Below, piece by piece: positions 4,331-5,613 of a stretch of 5,613 bases of DNA. How positions within the stretch are numbered: the first letter of the stretch is position 1; every line of letters starts with the position of its first letter. The notes beneath the pieces were generated by a model. The model made no database searches. It saw nothing but the letters and a program-made list of their open reading frames with translations, and was not told the origin of the DNA. This DNA comes from Gammaproteobacteria bacterium UBA4475 (GTDB lineage: Bacteria; Pseudomonadota; Gammaproteobacteria; Pseudomonadales; Azotimanducaceae), in NCBI GenBank assembly GCA_002389265.1, contig DGOD01000254.1, positions 1,958 to 7,570 on the forward strand. The letters run 5' to 3'. The translations under genes were made by a program, and so were the position numbers.

Positions 4331-5613
4331 CTGATATGAGACGTAGGAGCAGTCGGGGCGAGCGCGCAAAACCAATGGCCGCGGCTACCTTAAGGGCTGA
4401 CGACAAGGGATACGGCAAGGTGTGAATGCCGCCGTGGACTCTCATTTGCCCGGGTACAGGCATGGCTGGATGCAACCAGTCATGGACCGCCAGCAGACCG
4501 TTTACCTGTCGCGATTGCCGGGGCGTGAAGGTTTCGACGCCTAAGGCGGCGGCACCGCCGAAGGCAGCAGCAAACACAGGGTGGTCGAGGGATCGGGTAC
4601 GGGTGATAGCGGCAGTATTGGCAGATACCCGTAGGGGCTTGGGCTCGTCTGATTCGGGCTGGCCCAGGTTCGCCCAGCATTCGGCGGTTAATATTTTGCC
4701 GAGATACTGGGCGGCCTGGTAGCTTGCGCCCTGAATGTCGACCACGGTGCGAGTAGTGGCAGCGCTCTGGTATTGCTCGCTGCCCCAGCCACCTAACAGG
4801 CCTAGTTGGTCGAGCGCGGCTTCCCATCCTGGACGCTTGTTGCGGCGTGCCTGCATCATTTCAAGGTCTTGAGTGCCGAGTTGTGTTGGCGTGGTCGGCG
4901 ACACCAGCATGGTGATGCTATTGATTAGCGCCTGCGGTAAGGCGTTAATGATCTCACTCATGCTCGCCGTTAGGCGCATTTCCCGAGCCTGTCCCGGCGC
5001 ATAGGCATACAGTGCCAGATCCACAGGATCCTTGCCCGCAAAAGCGCGTATCGTGCTGAGAATTTCCGTGGGTTGCCGCAGTAGGTCTGCACCTGCCGGA
5101 CACCATTGCAGGTTGCCGATAGGATTTTTGGGGTCTGTCCATTCCGGCGGTGGCGCGGCGACATCCAGCCATAACACGCTGGCGCCTGCTTCAAGCCACG
5201 ATCGCGTCGGTGCCATTTCCGCATTTGCGCCCATCACCACGATCTTGCGGCCGTCGAGGCGCAGAGCGCCATCCGTTAAAGCGTTGTGGTGCAGCCAGGT
5301 CAGGGCGGTCCCTGCCGCAGGTGTGATCATGTTGCGAGACACCAGGTGATCGGCATAGTCGGCCAATGCCTCGACAGGCCAACGTTTGCCGCGGTAGATC
5401 AGGCTCGGAGACCAGCCGGTATGGGGTGTGGCGTGAACCGCCTGCAGGGCAAGTGGGTCGCCAGGCGTCTCGAACAGTTGTTTAAGGGGCTGGTCCTGGT
5501 TATCAACACGCCATACCACCCGCGCCCGCGCCAACTCGACGAGGTAGCTGGCAATTTCCAGGCGCTCAGGACTGGCCAGCCGCACGGCCTCAAACTCCGG
5601 CAGGCAGCGCGGA
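4320..5613 (-). CDS. Uncharacterised protein with Rossmann-like region, 5' partial
   Basis: I do not recognise a named family. The frame runs from the right edge with no stop, and a GTG at 5585 is only the first internal candidate. Upstream codons read naturally (LPEFEAVRLASPERLE), so the gene probably starts outside the window. At least 421 residues are seen, numbered here from the GTG. Residues 115-142 (beta strand IVVMGA, a helix, then VLWLD ending in Asp141) look like a nucleotide-binding Rossmann unit, although the Gly pattern is not the classic GxGxxG. Other stretches likely to be conserved are VFAAAFGGAAALGVETFTP (337-355) and HGGIHTLPYPLSSA (384-397). No signal peptide or membrane helix is evident in the visible part. 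GC is higher than in the mtnP operon. The last three codons and stop lie in IS91-derived sequence, so the original C-terminus may be lost. The reading frame is clearly coding; the function is unknown. Confidence 0.8.
   Translation of the reverse strand, partial: PRCLPEFEAVRLASPERLEIASYLVELARARVVWRVDNQDQPLKQLFETPGDPLALQAVHATPHTGWSPSLIYRGKRWPVEALADYADHLVSRNMITPAAGTALTWLHHNALTDGALRLDGRKIVVMGANAEMAPTRSWLEAGASVLWLDVAAPPPEWTDPKNPIGNLQWCPAGADLLRQPTEILSTIRAFAGKDPVDLALYAYAPGQAREMRLTASMSEIINALPQALINSITMLVSPTTPTQLGTQDLEMMQARRNKRPGWEAALDQLGLLGGWGSEQYQSAATTRTVVDIQGASYQAAQYLGKILTAECWANLGQPESDEPKPLRVSANTAAITRTRSLDHPVFAAAFGGAAALGVETFTPRQSRQVNGLLAVHDWLHPAMPVPGQMRVHGGIHTLPYPLSSALKVAAAIGFARSPRLLLRLISGSA

Noticed and set aside
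4177..4425. Open plus-strand frame of 82 codons
   Set aside because: It is out of frame with the recognisable transposase segments and its product has no protein character; it arises by chance across the remnant and the antisense of the large minus-strand gene.
4426..5349. Several open frames antisense or frame-shifted to the large minus-strand gene
   Set aside because: High GC content lengthens chance frames; none has a ribosome binding site or a coherent protein sequence, while the main frame does.

Overview
The window looks like a chromosomal segment of a proteobacterium, most likely a gammaproteobacterium. This is an inference from protein flavour and from the IS91-type remnant; no rRNA or other phylogenetic marker is present. 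Three parts differ in character: a moderate-GC three-gene metabolic operon on the minus strand (2789 to 176), a divergently transcribed phosphoribosyltransferase gene (3210/3252 to 3836), and a higher-GC uncharacterised minus-strand gene (5613 to 4320) that runs off the right edge. Between the last two lies about 480 bp of decayed mobile DNA.

The minus-strand operon reads ald2-like class II aldolase, then mtnA-like isomerase (20-bp overlap), then mtnP-like nucleoside phosphorylase (30-bp gap, strong ribosome binding site). This is the enzyme set of the known DHAP shunt. That pathway converts the S-adenosylmethionine by-products 5'-methylthioadenosine and 5'-deoxyadenosine by phosphorolysis, aldose-ketose isomerisation and retro-aldol cleavage. 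The products are dihydroxyacetone phosphate plus 2-methylthioacetaldehyde or acetaldehyde. The phosphorylase has Asn205 and Ala207 where adenine-specific enzymes have two Asp, so it may act on deaminated nucleosides (methylthioinosine or 5'-deoxyinosine) and release hypoxanthine. The divergent gene encodes a hypoxanthine/xanthine-type phosphoribosyltransferase that could recapture that base. Together they would form an inosine-type version of the shunt, a hypothesis supported by residues and context but not proven. The isomerase is also a divergent variant that lacks the usual Arg-Gly-Ala-Pro substrate loop.

The 420-bp gap between ald2 and the phosphoribosyltransferase gene carries a good sigma70-type promoter for the latter (3131-3159) and a 15-bp palindrome (3019-3033) that could be an operator. 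No gene is visible in it.

Right of the phosphoribosyltransferase is a 199-bp, non-coding, MITE-like element (3882-4080) bounded by perfect 24-bp inverted repeats. It abuts a broken piece of an IS91-family transposase (4083-4330) with a stop, a frameshift and both ends missing. The remnant's right end supplies the last codons and stop of the uncharacterised Rossmann-like gene on the other strand, so that gene's 3' end appears to have been reshaped by the insertion.

The left edge (1-175) holds a probable plus-strand terminator and possibly the tail of a plus-strand gene.
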